A stretch of 64,000 bases of DNA from Streptomyces sp. NBC_00620 (lineage in GTDB: Bacteria > Actinomycetota > Actinomycetes > Streptomycetales > Streptomycetaceae). Made by a program: the position numbers and the translations under genes. The stretch spans positions 2,513,001 to 2,577,000 of the forward strand of contig NZ_JAPENY010000002.1 of the NCBI RefSeq assembly GCF_026341825.1, in the 5' to 3' direction. Below the pieces are notes generated by a model. It searched no databases and was not told the origin of the DNA. It saw only the letters and a program-made list of their open reading frames with translations. Shown here one piece after another: positions 8,576 through 16,789 of this stretch. The first letter of the stretch is position 1. Every line of letters starts with the position of its first letter.

Positions 8576-10354
8576 TCAGCTCCCGGCCGCGTGCTGCGGT
8601 CGGCGGCGCAGGACGAACACCGTGGTGCCCGCGGCTCCGGCGGCGCCGCCGATGGCGGCGGCCGTTGCCGACCAGGCGATCGTCGCGACCGACACGGAGC
8701 TCTCGACCGATGCGGCCACGGCGGCGTTCGGTACCGTCTCCGGCGCTGCGGTGGCCGACGTCAGGCCGCTGCCCGAGTCCGCCGTCGTGCCCGGCTCGGT
8801 CACCGTGAATTCGACCTTGAGCGTGGTGGGCGGGTTGGGGGCGAGGAAGCGCAGCCAGTGCGCGCCCGCGGTGGTGTCGGCGGGGATGGCCACGTCGCCC
8901 TCGTACGAGCCTGCCGAATCCGCCTGCCACTGGCCGAGGATGCCGTCGTCGTCGAGCTTGATGGTGACGGTCTCGCCGGCAGGGAACTTCGTCACCTTGA
9001 AGTGCAGCGTGCCGCCGGGCTGCACCTGGCTTGCGGTGATCTCGGCCTTCGCGCCGGCCGAGTTGGACGCGCTGGCCGGGGCGCCCGAAGCGGCGGGGAC
9101 CGGGGTGGCGGAGGCACTGGCGCTCGCACCGGACCCGCCAGCCGTGGCCGCGTCGGAACCGGAGGTCACGGTGAAGCCGGCCTTCAGGCTCGTCGCCGGG
9201 TTCGGAGCGAGGAAACGCAGCCAGTGGGCACCCTTGGCGGTCCCCGCCGGGACGGTGACGCTGCCGGAGAACGAACCGTCCGCGCCGATGCCCCCGGACC
9301 ACTGCCCGATGATCTCGCTGTCGTCCAGCTTCACGGTGAGCTGCTCGCCGGCAGGGAAGCCCGTCACCTTGAAGGAGACCTTGCCTCCGGCGGCGACACT
9401 GGACCCCGCGGTGATCGTGGCGGACGTCCCGGTCGTGCTGCCGGAGCCGCCGCTCGTTCCCGAACCGCCGCTGGTACCTGATCCGCCGGTCGATCCACCG
9501 CTCGAACCGCCGCTTGAGCTCGAGCCGCCGCCCGTGGTTCCGCTGTCGGAGGCCGTTACCGTGATGTCGGCCTTCAGGCTCGTCGCCGGGTTCGGAGCGA
9601 GGACGCGCAGCCAGTGCGCCCCCGCCGAGGTGGAGGCGGGGACGGTGACCGTGCCCGAGAACGTGCCGTCGGAGCCCACGGCGCCCGTCCACTGACCGAG
9701 GATCTCGCTGTCGTCCAGCTTGACCGTGACGGTCTGCCCCTTGGTGAATCCGGAGAGCGTGAAGGAGACCTTGCCGCCCGCCGCGACCTTCGCACCGCTG
9801 GTGAGCTTCACCGCGGGCGTGGCCGTCGAAGTGGGAGTCGGAGTCGGCGTGGGGGTTGGCGTAGGCGTCGGAGTCGGAGTGGGCGTCGTGGCGTCGCCCG
9901 TCACCGTCAGGTTCTCGCTGCGGATGCTCGTCTGCGGCGCCAGGAAGCGCAGCCAGTGCTCGCCGCCGACGGTCGCGTCGGCCGGTACCGTCACGCTCCC
10001 CGAGACACTGCCGTCCGCGCCGATCGTGAACTGCTTGAGCAGCGTCTTGTCGTCGAACTTGATGCTCAGGGTCCCCCCGGCGGGGAAACCGGTCGCCGTG
10101 AACGACACTTCGCCGCCGGGCTTCACGGAGGTGGTCCCCAGTGTGACCGCGGGCGCCGCCGCGTCGGCCGCGAGCGCCACCGCGGGCGTGGTGTCCACCC
10201 CGTCCGAGGCCGCGGTGACGAACGGTACGGCCAGGGCGCCGAGACCGAGAGTCGCCCCGGCGGTGAGCGCGGCCATGCGGCCGACCCTGGCTCGGGCGGT
10301 ACGGGCCGACGGCGTGGTGACGGAGGTGGGGGAGAAGGGTCTCTCGGAGGTCAT
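8576..10354 (-). CDS. Membrane-anchored surface protein with four HWLRFLAPN repeats
   Basis: A 592-residue protein with a long N-terminal signal region (hydrophobic around residues 28-50). Four Ig-like repeats of about 80 residues follow, each ending in a variant of GAHWLRFLAPNP; most also contain KLDDSEIlGQW and SGSVTVPA. Linkers are low-complexity: a TP run after repeat 1, a Gly/Ser-rich stretch after repeat 2 and an Ala/Ser-rich stretch after repeat 3. The C-terminus is a transmembrane helix followed by RRRP. No LPxTG motif is seen, so anchoring is probably by the helix alone. The start codon is about 97 bases from an iron box shared with the divergent fes-like gene. I do not recognise a named family; an iron-regulated surface binding protein is inferred. 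Confidence 0.75.
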   Translation of the reverse strand: MTSERPFSPTSVTTPSARTARARVGRMAALTAGATLGLGALAVPFVTAASDGVDTTPAVALAADAAAPAVTLGTTSVKPGGEVSFTATGFPAGGTLSIKFDDKTLLKQFTIGADGSVSGSVTVPADATVGGEHWLRFLAPQTSIRSENLTVTGDATTPTPTPTPTPTPTPTPTPTSTATPAVKLTSGAKVAAGGKVSFTLSGFTKGQTVTVKLDDSEILGQWTGAVGSDGTFSGTVTVPASTSAGAHWLRVLAPNPATSLKADITVTASDSGTTGGGSSSSGGSSGGSTGGSGTSGGSGTSGGSGSTTGTSATITAGSSVAAGGKVSFKVTGFPAGEQLTVKLDDSEIIGQWSGGIGADGSFSGSVTVPAGTAKGAHWLRFLAPNPATSLKAGFTVTSGSDAATAGGSGASASASATPVPAASGAPASASNSAGAKAEITASQVQPGGTLHFKVTKFPAGETVTIKLDDDGILGQWQADSAGSYEGDVAIPADTTAGAHWLRFLAPNPPTTLKVEFTVTEPGTTADSGSGLTSATAAPETVPNAAVAASVESSVSVATIAWSATAAAIGGAAGAAGTTVFVLRRRPQHAAGS

Positions 10355-10450
10355 GGTGGGTTGCTCCTGGATGCTGACGTGAGGGAAGTAGCGGGCACTC
10401 GGGCGCGATTTATCGGCGGTATCCGGTGCAAAAGGTGATGAAAAGTTAAA

Positions 10451-10469
10451 TTAGGGTAGGCTAACCTAA
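10451..10469. promoter_or_regulatory. Iron box (IdeR/DmdR-type operator)
   Basis: TTAGGGTAGGCTAACCTAA matches the 19-bp actinobacterial iron box TTAGGTTAGGCTAACCTAA at 18 of 19 positions. It lies between the divergent surface-protein gene (start 10354) and the esterase gene (start 10511). Repression by Fe(II)-loaded DmdR/IdeR would therefore cover both directions. Confidence 0.9.
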
Positions 10470-10510
10470 TAAATGCAGGTCAGTTCCCCCTTCATCCGGA
10501 GTCCAGCCGC

Positions 10511-11773
10511 ATGTTCGAGCTCGTGCCGCCCGAGGGCGCCCCGCACCACCCGCCCCGACTGCCGCGCCCCTACGCGCTGCCGCGACTCCCGGAACCGGGC
10601 TGCCCGCTGCCCGCGCCGGAAGGCGTCGAGGAGTTCTGGGCCGGGATCCGCCGACGCGGCACCCCGCTCGTCTCGCCCGACCCCCGGGGCAGCGCCGACC
10701 ATGTCGCCGTGACGTACCTGTGGCGCGGCACCCCCGCCACCCGCGCCGTCCAGGTCCTGCCGAACAAGCTCGGCGACCCGCGCGTCCCCGAGGGCAACCT
10801 GATGGAGCGGGTCCCCGGTACGGACGTCTGGCACTGGACGCTCCGCCTGCGCCACGACTGGCGCGGCACGTACGACTTCTACGTCGACGAGGGTGGGGGC
10901 GGCCCGGAGCCGGGCACCCCCGAGTACTGGCGATGGCTGCGCACCCAACGGCGCGCCGACCCCTTCAACTCCCGTTCGCTTCCCCGCCGTTGGAGCGGCG
11001 ATCCCGTCCCGTACGCCGAACTCCCCGCCGCGCCGCGCGCGGTGGACTGGACGCCGAGGCCCGACGTCGCCCGCGGCACGGCCGCCGAGCACAAGGTGGA
11101 GAGTGCGCGCCTCGGAGGGACCCGGCGCGTCTGGTTGTACGAACCCCCCGTACCCGCCCGTGAGTTGGCGGACCTGCCCGTCCTGGTCCTGCTCGACGGC
11201 GAGCATTGGCAGCCGCGGCTCGGTCTCTCGCACCTCCTCGACAACCTCATCGCGACCGGCCGTATCCCGCCGCTCGCCGCCGTGCTGCCCGAGTCGGTGG
11301 ACGCGGACACCCGCTGGGCCGAGTTGACGTGCCGTCCGGAGTTCGTCGCCTTCCTCGCGGACGAACTGCTGCCATGGGCGGCCGAGCGACTGCCGGTCAC
11401 GCAGGACCCCGAGCGCACCGTGATCGCCGGCCAGAGCCTCGGCGGACTCACCGCCGCCTATGCCGGCCTCACGGCCCCGCACCGCTTCGGCAACGTCCTG
11501 GTCCAGTCGGGCTCGTTCTGGTGGCCCGTCGGCCCGGAGCCGGAGTGGCTGACCGGGCGTATCGCCGACGGTCCCCGGCTGCCGGTGCGCTTCCGCCTCT
11601 CCTTCGGCGAGCAGGAGTGGGTGGCCCTTCCCGCCGCCCGCCGCCTGCGTGACACCCTCGCCGCCGCCGGTTACGACGACGCCTCCTACCGTGAGTTCAA
11701 CGGCGGACACGACTACCTGTGCTGGCGCACGGAACTGGCCGACGGGCTGGTGGAGTTGCTGTCCGGACCCTGA
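10511..11773 (+). CDS. fes: Ferric enterobactin esterase (Fes-like)
   Basis: A 420-residue cytoplasmic esterase of the Fes/IroD family, which cleaves the trilactone of ferric enterobactin to release iron. The N-terminal Fes domain spans roughly residues 35-180, with FWAGIRRRGTPLV near its start. The C-terminal D-type esterase domain has nucleophile S309 in AGQSLGG and histidine H400 in NGGHDYLCW. ATG 10511 is preceded by a weak GGAG site. The iron box lies 41 bases upstream. The gene converges on the siderophore operon, ending 41 bases from the MbtH stop. The presence of a trilactone esterase independently supports a cyclic tri-ester siderophore. Confidence 0.88.
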   Translation: MFELVPPEGAPHHPPRLPRPYALPRLPEPGCPLPAPEGVEEFWAGIRRRGTPLVSPDPRGSADHVAVTYLWRGTPATRAVQVLPNKLGDPRVPEGNLMERVPGTDVWHWTLRLRHDWRGTYDFYVDEGGGGPEPGTPEYWRWLRTQRRADPFNSRSLPRRWSGDPVPYAELPAAPRAVDWTPRPDVARGTAAEHKVESARLGGTRRVWLYEPPVPARELADLPVLVLLDGEHWQPRLGLSHLLDNLIATGRIPPLAAVLPESVDADTRWAELTCRPEFVAFLADELLPWAAERLPVTQDPERTVIAGQSLGGLTAAYAGLTAPHRFGNVLVQSGSFWWPVGPEPEWLTGRIADGPRLPVRFRLSFGEQEWVALPAARRLRDTLAAAGYDDASYREFNGGHDYLCWRTELADGLVELLSGP

Positions 11774-11814
11774 GCCGGAGCCGGGGTGCGCGGCGGCGGG
11801 GTGCACCGAGCCGG

Positions 11815-12006
11815 TCATCGCTGCCTCGCCTCCACCCGGCCCGCGCACGCCTCGTGCGGGGCCGGGCCGAACAGCGCGCTCCAGCCCTGCGGCACCGCAC
11901 GCCAGGCCGGCCACAGCGACGACTGACCCCGGGCGTTCTCCAGCACCAGGTGGGTGTCCTGGCCCTCGGTCCCCGGATCGAACGGTCCGGACTGAAGCGG
12001 GGTCAT
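11815..12006 (-). CDS. MbtH-like NRPS accessory protein
   Basis: A 63-residue protein of the MbtH family, small chaperones that bind and activate adenylation domains. The signature is NARGQSSLWP followed by VPQGW, matching the family's NxxGQxSLWP...PxGW pattern. Its ATG overlaps the TGA of the NRPS gene (ATGA, 12003-12006), so it is the last gene of the siderophore operon. Length is slightly under the usual 65-75 residues. Confidence 0.92.
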   Translation of the reverse strand: MTPLQSGPFDPGTEGQDTHLVLENARGQSSLWPAWRAVPQGWSALFGPAPHEACAGRVEARQR

Positions 12007-15000
12007 GCGTCCAGCTCCTTCAAGCGGGCCGCGAGATGCGCGGCGATGTCGTCGAGGTGCCGGTCCCGCATCAACTGCGGGTGCGTGCAGTCCAGGTCGT
12101 GATTGACGACGGCTCCGGTCACGTGCGCGCGCCAGGCCTCGCGGGTGAGCCAGTCCTCGGCACGCGGCGCGGCGGCCGTGAAGAACAGCAAGTCGCCCTC
12201 GTACAGCCGGTGTTGGTGCTCGCGCATCATGCGGGCGTGGTTGGGCACGATGTCGACGATCTTCGACAGGGTGTGGTCGCCGAGTCCGGCCAGCGGGCTG
12301 CCCGCCCGACGCAGCGTGGCGAGTACGTCGTCCTTGGTGCGTTCGTCCGTGCGGTCGAAGCCCGCCATGCGCAGTACGGCGGTGAGCGCGTCGCCCTCCT
12401 CGGGGGCGGGCCGCTCGCGCCACTGCTCGGCCGGGAACGCGTCGAGCAGCGCCAGGAGTTCGACCTCCTCCCCGGCCTCCTGGAGCAGCACCGCAACCGT
12501 GTGCGCGAGGATCCCGCCGACGGACCAGCCGAGAAGGCGGTACGGGCCGTTTGCCTGGACCTCGCGGATCCGCTCGACGTAGTCCGCCGCCTCCTCCTGC
12601 AGCGTGCTGGGCAGCGGTTCGTCGCGGACCAGGCCCCGGGCCTGGATGCCGTACACGGGCTGACCCGGACCCAGCCGGGCGGACAGGCCCGCATAGCACC
12701 AGGAGATGCCGCCCGCCGGATGGAACGCGAACAGCGGAGGCCGGTCACCCTCGGCGCGCAGCGGCAGTACGACATCCAGCGCGTCCTCGGATGCGGACGT
12801 CGTTGCCACGGAATCGAGCCGGGCGGCGAGCGCAGCCGGCGTCGGGGCCTCGAACAGCGAGCCGATCGTCAGCTCGGCGCCGAGCTCCTCCCGTATGCGT
12901 GCCACCAGCCGCACCGCGAGCAGCGAGGTGCCGCCCAGGTCGAAGAACGCGTCGTCGGGACCGGCCTGTTCAACGCCGAGCACCTCCGCGAACAGCCGCG
13001 TCAGCGCCTCCTCGCGTGGATCTGAAGGGCGCCTGGCACCCTCGCCGCCGGCGAAGACCGGGGCGGGCAGTTCGCGGCGGTCCAGCTTGCCGTTGGGGCT
13101 CAGCGGGAAGGCGTCGAGCGCGACGACCGCAGCCGGGACCATGTGCTCCGGCAACTCGCGTGCCAGCGCCGCCCGTACGGCCGCGGGGTCTGCGCTCCCC
13201 GTCACGTACCCGACGAGCCGGTCGTCGAGGACCAGCGCACAGGCGCCGTCCACGCCGTCCTGTGCGGCCAACGCCGCCTCGATCTCGCCGAGTTCGATGC
13301 GCTGCCCGCGCAACTTCACCTGGTGGTCGGTGCGGCCCAGGTACTCGACCTCGCCCTGCTCCGTCCAGCGCGCCAGGTCGCCCGTGCGGTACATACGGCC
13401 CCCGGACGGGCCGAACGGGTCGGCCACGAACCGGGACACCGTCAGCTCGGCACGGTTCAGATAGCCGTCGGCCAACTGCGCCCCTGCCAAGTACAGTTCG
13501 CCAGGAATCCCTGGCGGGCAGGGCTGCAGCGCGGCGTCGAGCACGTACAGGCGGGTGTTCCACACCGGCCGTCCGATCGGCACCGGGCCCGTGCCCTGTG
13601 GGGCGCAGGCGTGGTAGGTGACGTCGACGGCGGCCTCCGTCGGCCCGTACAGGTTGTGCAGCCGTGCGCCCGGCAGCATGCGCCCGAAGGCGTTCGCGGT
13701 CTCGCGGGGAAGGGCCTCGCCGCTGCAGAAGACCCGGCGCAGGCTCTCGCACGCGGTGGCGTCCGCCTCCGCCAGGAACACCTGGAGCATCGACGGCACG
13801 AAGTGGCAGGTGGTGACGGCCTGTTCGCGTATCAGCCGGGCCAGATAGACGGGGTCCTTGTGACCGCCGGGCTCGGCGACGACGAGCGTGGCACCCTGGC
13901 GCAGCGGCCAGAAGAACTCCCACACGGACACGTCGAACGAGGACGGCGTCTTCTGCAGCACCCGGTCCTCGGCGCCGAGTCCGTACGCGTGCTGCATCCA
14001 GCGCAGCCGGTTGTCGATCGCCGCGTGCGGGACGACGACGCCCTTGGGGCGGCCGGTGGAACCGGAGGTGTAGATGACGTACGCGGGGTCGGCCGGAGTG
14101 AGCGCTCGCGGCGGGTTCACCCACGAGTGCGTGGACACGTCGAGCCCATCCAGGACGACGAGCGGGGTCCCGGTGTCCTCGGGGAGGCGACCTGTCCGGT
14201 CGGTGACGGCGCACACCGGCGCCGCGTCCTGAAGCATGTAGGTGAGCCGCTGCTCCGGGTAGTCCGGGTCGAGCGGCAGATACGCGGCGCCTGCCTTCAG
14301 CACGGCGAGCAGGGAGACGATCAGCTCCACCGAGCGGGGCACCGAGACCGCTACCACCGCACCTGGTCGGGCACCGAGGGTCTGCAGGTGCCGGGCCAGC
14401 CGGTTGGCGCGGGCGTTGAGATCCGCGTAGGTCAGGGAGGTGTCCCCGTACACCAGAGCCGTCGCGTCCGGGGTCCGCGCGGCACGCGACTCGATGGGAC
14501 CGATGAGTGTGGTCGGCGGCAGCTCGCGGTCGGTGTGGTTGAACTCCTCGACGACCAGGGCGTGTTCGGCCGGAGTCGCGATGCCGTGGGCGGCGAGCGG
14601 CAGTTGCGCGTCGGTGCTGGCGAGCCCGTCCAGGAGATGCAGGAACCGGTCCTGGTGTGCGGCGAGTTCGGCGTCCTCGTACAGCGCCGGATTGCCGTCG
14701 TGGTCGATGCGCAGGCCGTGGCCGTCGGTGCGGTCGTAGATGTTGACCGTGAGGTCGTCGACCGGGCCGGCCGACAGGTTCCGCGCCCTCGTCGGCGCGC
14801 CCGCGAAGTCCACGCCGTAGTCGAAGGGCATGACGTTGACGAGCGGGCCGACCAGGCCGCGCATCTCGCCAAGCATTCCCAGGTCGCGGCGGATGTCCTC
14901 GTAGCGGTAGCGCTGGTGGCGGCGGACCTCGCGGATGCCGAGCACGACCTGCCGCACCAGCTCCGCGAAGGTCGCGTCGGGGGAGACCGTCAGCCGCAGC

Positions 15001-15908
15001 GGCAGCACGTTCATCACCATGCCCGGCACGCGCAACGCGACCGAGCCCATGCGGCCCATCATCGGCAGGCCGAGCACGACGTCCGACTGGGCGGTCGCCC
15101 GGGAGGTGTAGAGGGCCTGCGCGGCGATCAGGACGTCCGGCCAGGTCGCACGGCACCGGGCGGCGAGCTCGCGCAGGCCCTCCGTGGTCCGCGGCGGCAG
15201 GTACGTCGTACGGCGGCGGAACGTCCGTGAGGGCAGCGCACCGCGCCCGGCCAGTCGGGGTGCCTCAGGACGGTCGGCGAACGCCTGGGCCCAGTGCGCG
15301 CGGTCGGCCTCGAAGGCCTCCGAGGAGCGGTACTCGGCGTCGTCGGCGACGAGGTCGGCGAGCGCCCTGAAGGTGCGCGGCCCCGGCCTCTCGCCCCGTG
15401 CGAGCGCCGAGTACACCTCCGCGGTGCGCCGGACGAGGAGCGAGTAGCCGAAGCCGTCCATGACGAGGTGATGGATGCGCTGGTACCACAGCCACCGCCG
15501 TTCGCCGACGCGGAACAGGGCGTGCCGGAACAGCGGGCCCGCCGCGAGGTCGAAAGGTTCGGTGAGGTCGGCGCGCATCCACGCCTCGGCCTGCTCCTCG
15601 GCGTCCTTCGCTCCCCGCAGGTCGCGCACGGTCAGCGGCAGTTCGACCATGGTGGCGATGTGCTGGCGCGGGCCGTCCGGGGTGTCCTCGACACGTACGC
15701 GCAGCGAGTCGGCCTCGGCGACGACCTGCCGCAGGGCGGCGGCGAAGAGTTCCGGGTCGACCTTCCCCTCGATCTCCAGGCACTCCGCGGTGTTCTGCGC
15801 GGGGCTGAGCGGATCGAGGGCCTGCGCGTACCACATGCCCGACTGGGCGGCCGTCAGCGGCAGTTCGGTGACCTCCGTGCCCGTGTCGCCCGTCATGAGG
15901 ACGGTCAT
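12003..15908 (-). CDS. entF: EntF-like NRPS, C-A-T-TE, serine-activating
   Basis: A 1301-residue single-module NRPS, close to the length of E. coli EntF. Condensation domain: HHLVMDG at residues 146-152. Adenylation domain: YTSGSTGRPKG, FDVSVWEFF, NLYGPTE, YRTGDLA, and NGKLDR near its end. Thiolation serine in DLGGTSLLAV. Thioesterase: GWSVGG, an Asp in LLDAFP and a His in VNHDLDCTH. The specificity residues I read are D,V,W,H,F,S,L,V,D (+K), the classic serine code. It should join 2,3-dihydroxybenzoyl groups from the aryl carrier protein to serine, then cyclise three units. It overlaps both neighbours by ATGA. Confidence 0.93.
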   Translation of the reverse strand: MTVLMTGDTGTEVTELPLTAAQSGMWYAQALDPLSPAQNTAECLEIEGKVDPELFAAALRQVVAEADSLRVRVEDTPDGPRQHIATMVELPLTVRDLRGAKDAEEQAEAWMRADLTEPFDLAAGPLFRHALFRVGERRWLWYQRIHHLVMDGFGYSLLVRRTAEVYSALARGERPGPRTFRALADLVADDAEYRSSEAFEADRAHWAQAFADRPEAPRLAGRGALPSRTFRRRTTYLPPRTTEGLRELAARCRATWPDVLIAAQALYTSRATAQSDVVLGLPMMGRMGSVALRVPGMVMNVLPLRLTVSPDATFAELVRQVVLGIREVRRHQRYRYEDIRRDLGMLGEMRGLVGPLVNVMPFDYGVDFAGAPTRARNLSAGPVDDLTVNIYDRTDGHGLRIDHDGNPALYEDAELAAHQDRFLHLLDGLASTDAQLPLAAHGIATPAEHALVVEEFNHTDRELPPTTLIGPIESRAARTPDATALVYGDTSLTYADLNARANRLARHLQTLGARPGAVVAVSVPRSVELIVSLLAVLKAGAAYLPLDPDYPEQRLTYMLQDAAPVCAVTDRTGRLPEDTGTPLVVLDGLDVSTHSWVNPPRALTPADPAYVIYTSGSTGRPKGVVVPHAAIDNRLRWMQHAYGLGAEDRVLQKTPSSFDVSVWEFFWPLRQGATLVVAEPGGHKDPVYLARLIREQAVTTCHFVPSMLQVFLAEADATACESLRRVFCSGEALPRETANAFGRMLPGARLHNLYGPTEAAVDVTYHACAPQGTGPVPIGRPVWNTRLYVLDAALQPCPPGIPGELYLAGAQLADGYLNRAELTVSRFVADPFGPSGGRMYRTGDLARWTEQGEVEYLGRTDHQVKLRGQRIELGEIEAALAAQDGVDGACALVLDDRLVGYVTGSADPAAVRAALARELPEHMVPAAVVALDAFPLSPNGKLDRRELPAPVFAGGEGARRPSDPREEALTRLFAEVLGVEQAGPDDAFFDLGGTSLLAVRLVARIREELGAELTIGSLFEAPTPAALAARLDSVATTSASEDALDVVLPLRAEGDRPPLFAFHPAGGISWCYAGLSARLGPGQPVYGIQARGLVRDEPLPSTLQEEAADYVERIREVQANGPYRLLGWSVGGILAHTVAVLLQEAGEEVELLALLDAFPAEQWRERPAPEEGDALTAVLRMAGFDRTDERTKDDVLATLRRAGSPLAGLGDHTLSKIVDIVPNHARMMREHQHRLYEGDLLFFTAAAPRAEDWLTREAWRAHVTGAVVNHDLDCTHPQLMRDRHLDDIAAHLAARLKELDA

Positions 15909-16135
15909 GAGACGACCCCCAGCAGTGGCGCCCAGGCCTCGATCGCGGGCTGCTCGGCGAGGTCCGCGAAGGCCGCTTCGACGCCGTGCTCGCGGCGCCA
16001 GCGCTCCAGCAGGGCCATGACGCGGACCGAGTCGAGGCCGTAGTCCAGCAGGTTCTCGTCGACGGGTATGTCCGCGGGGGCCTCGCCGAGGGAGTCGGCG
16101 ACGTCGCTGCGGATCTGCTCCAGGGTGAGGGCCAT
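15905..16135 (-). CDS. Free-standing aryl carrier protein
   Basis: A 76-residue carrier protein. The phosphopantetheine site is serine in DYGLDSVRVM near residue 38. It corresponds to the ArCP domain that in EntB/DhbB is fused to the isochorismatase; here it is a separate gene. DhbE would load 2,3-dihydroxybenzoate onto it and the NRPS condensation domain would take it from there. The ATG at 16135 is 5 bases from the isochorismatase stop. Its TGA overlaps the NRPS ATG. Confidence 0.9.
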   Translation of the reverse strand: MALTLEQIRSDVADSLGEAPADIPVDENLLDYGLDSVRVMALLERWRREHGVEAAFADLAEQPAIEAWAPLLGVVS

Positions 16136-16140
16136 GGGGC

Positions 16141-16773
16141 TCACACCTCCTTGAAGATCGCGTCGGTGGTGGTCACGACCGCGCAGCGCCCCGCGGCCCA
16201 GCGCAGTGCCATGTCGTGGTCCTCGCGCGAGAAGTCGGCGACGGCGTCGGCGACGACGAACGCCTGGATGTCCCGCATCCACGCGTCGCAGGCGCTCATG
16301 AGCACCCCGATGTGCGCGTACACGCCGACGACGATCAGCTGGTCGCGGTCCTCGTCGCTGAGCTGCTCCTCCAGCCGGGTGCGCACGAACGCGCTGTACT
16401 TCCACTTGGTGAGCATCCGGTCGCCGGGCTGCGGCGCGACCACGTCCGGCACGCTGAGCGCATGCGGGTCGTTGGCGACACCGGGGCCCCAGAAGTCGAG
16501 CTGGAGCCCGCGCTGCCGGGGCGTCTGCCCGCCCCGCTGCGTCGAGTACACGACCGGTATGCCGAGGCTCCGGGCGCGGTCGAGCAGCCGGGCGGTGTTG
16601 TCGAGCATCCCGGTGAGGGGCGGTTCACCGGCAGGGAACGCGTCGAGAAAGTGGTTCTGCAGGTCGTGGACGAGCAGCACGGCGCGCGCGGGGTCGACGG
16701 TCCAGGCGACGCGGTTCGCGGGCAGCTCGTCCTCGGTGGGCAGGGGATAGGGGGCTATGGCCGGAAGTGCCAT
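16141..16773 (-). CDS. dhbB: Isochorismatase (2,3-dihydro-2,3-dihydroxybenzoate synthase)
   Basis: A 210-residue isochorismatase that hydrolyses the vinyl ether of isochorismate to 2,3-dihydro-2,3-dihydroxybenzoate and pyruvate. Visible motifs are LLVHDLQNHFLD (catalytic Asp), YSTQRGGQT, LTKWKYSAF (catalytic Lys) and VVGVYAHIGVLMSA. The protein stops where a fused carrier domain would begin in EntB, and that domain is the next gene. It starts 16 bases after dhbE ends. Confidence 0.93.
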   Translation of the reverse strand: MALPAIAPYPLPTEDELPANRVAWTVDPARAVLLVHDLQNHFLDAFPAGEPPLTGMLDNTARLLDRARSLGIPVVYSTQRGGQTPRQRGLQLDFWGPGVANDPHALSVPDVVAPQPGDRMLTKWKYSAFVRTRLEEQLSDEDRDQLIVVGVYAHIGVLMSACDAWMRDIQAFVVADAVADFSREDHDMALRWAAGRCAVVTTTDAIFKEV

Positions 16774-16789
16774 GGGAGATCTGGGCCTT

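Noticed and set aside
9826..9900. Short tandem repeats inside the surface-protein gene considered as a CRISPR or minisatellite
   Set aside because: They encode a Thr-Pro linker in frame between Ig-like repeats; there are no spacer units.
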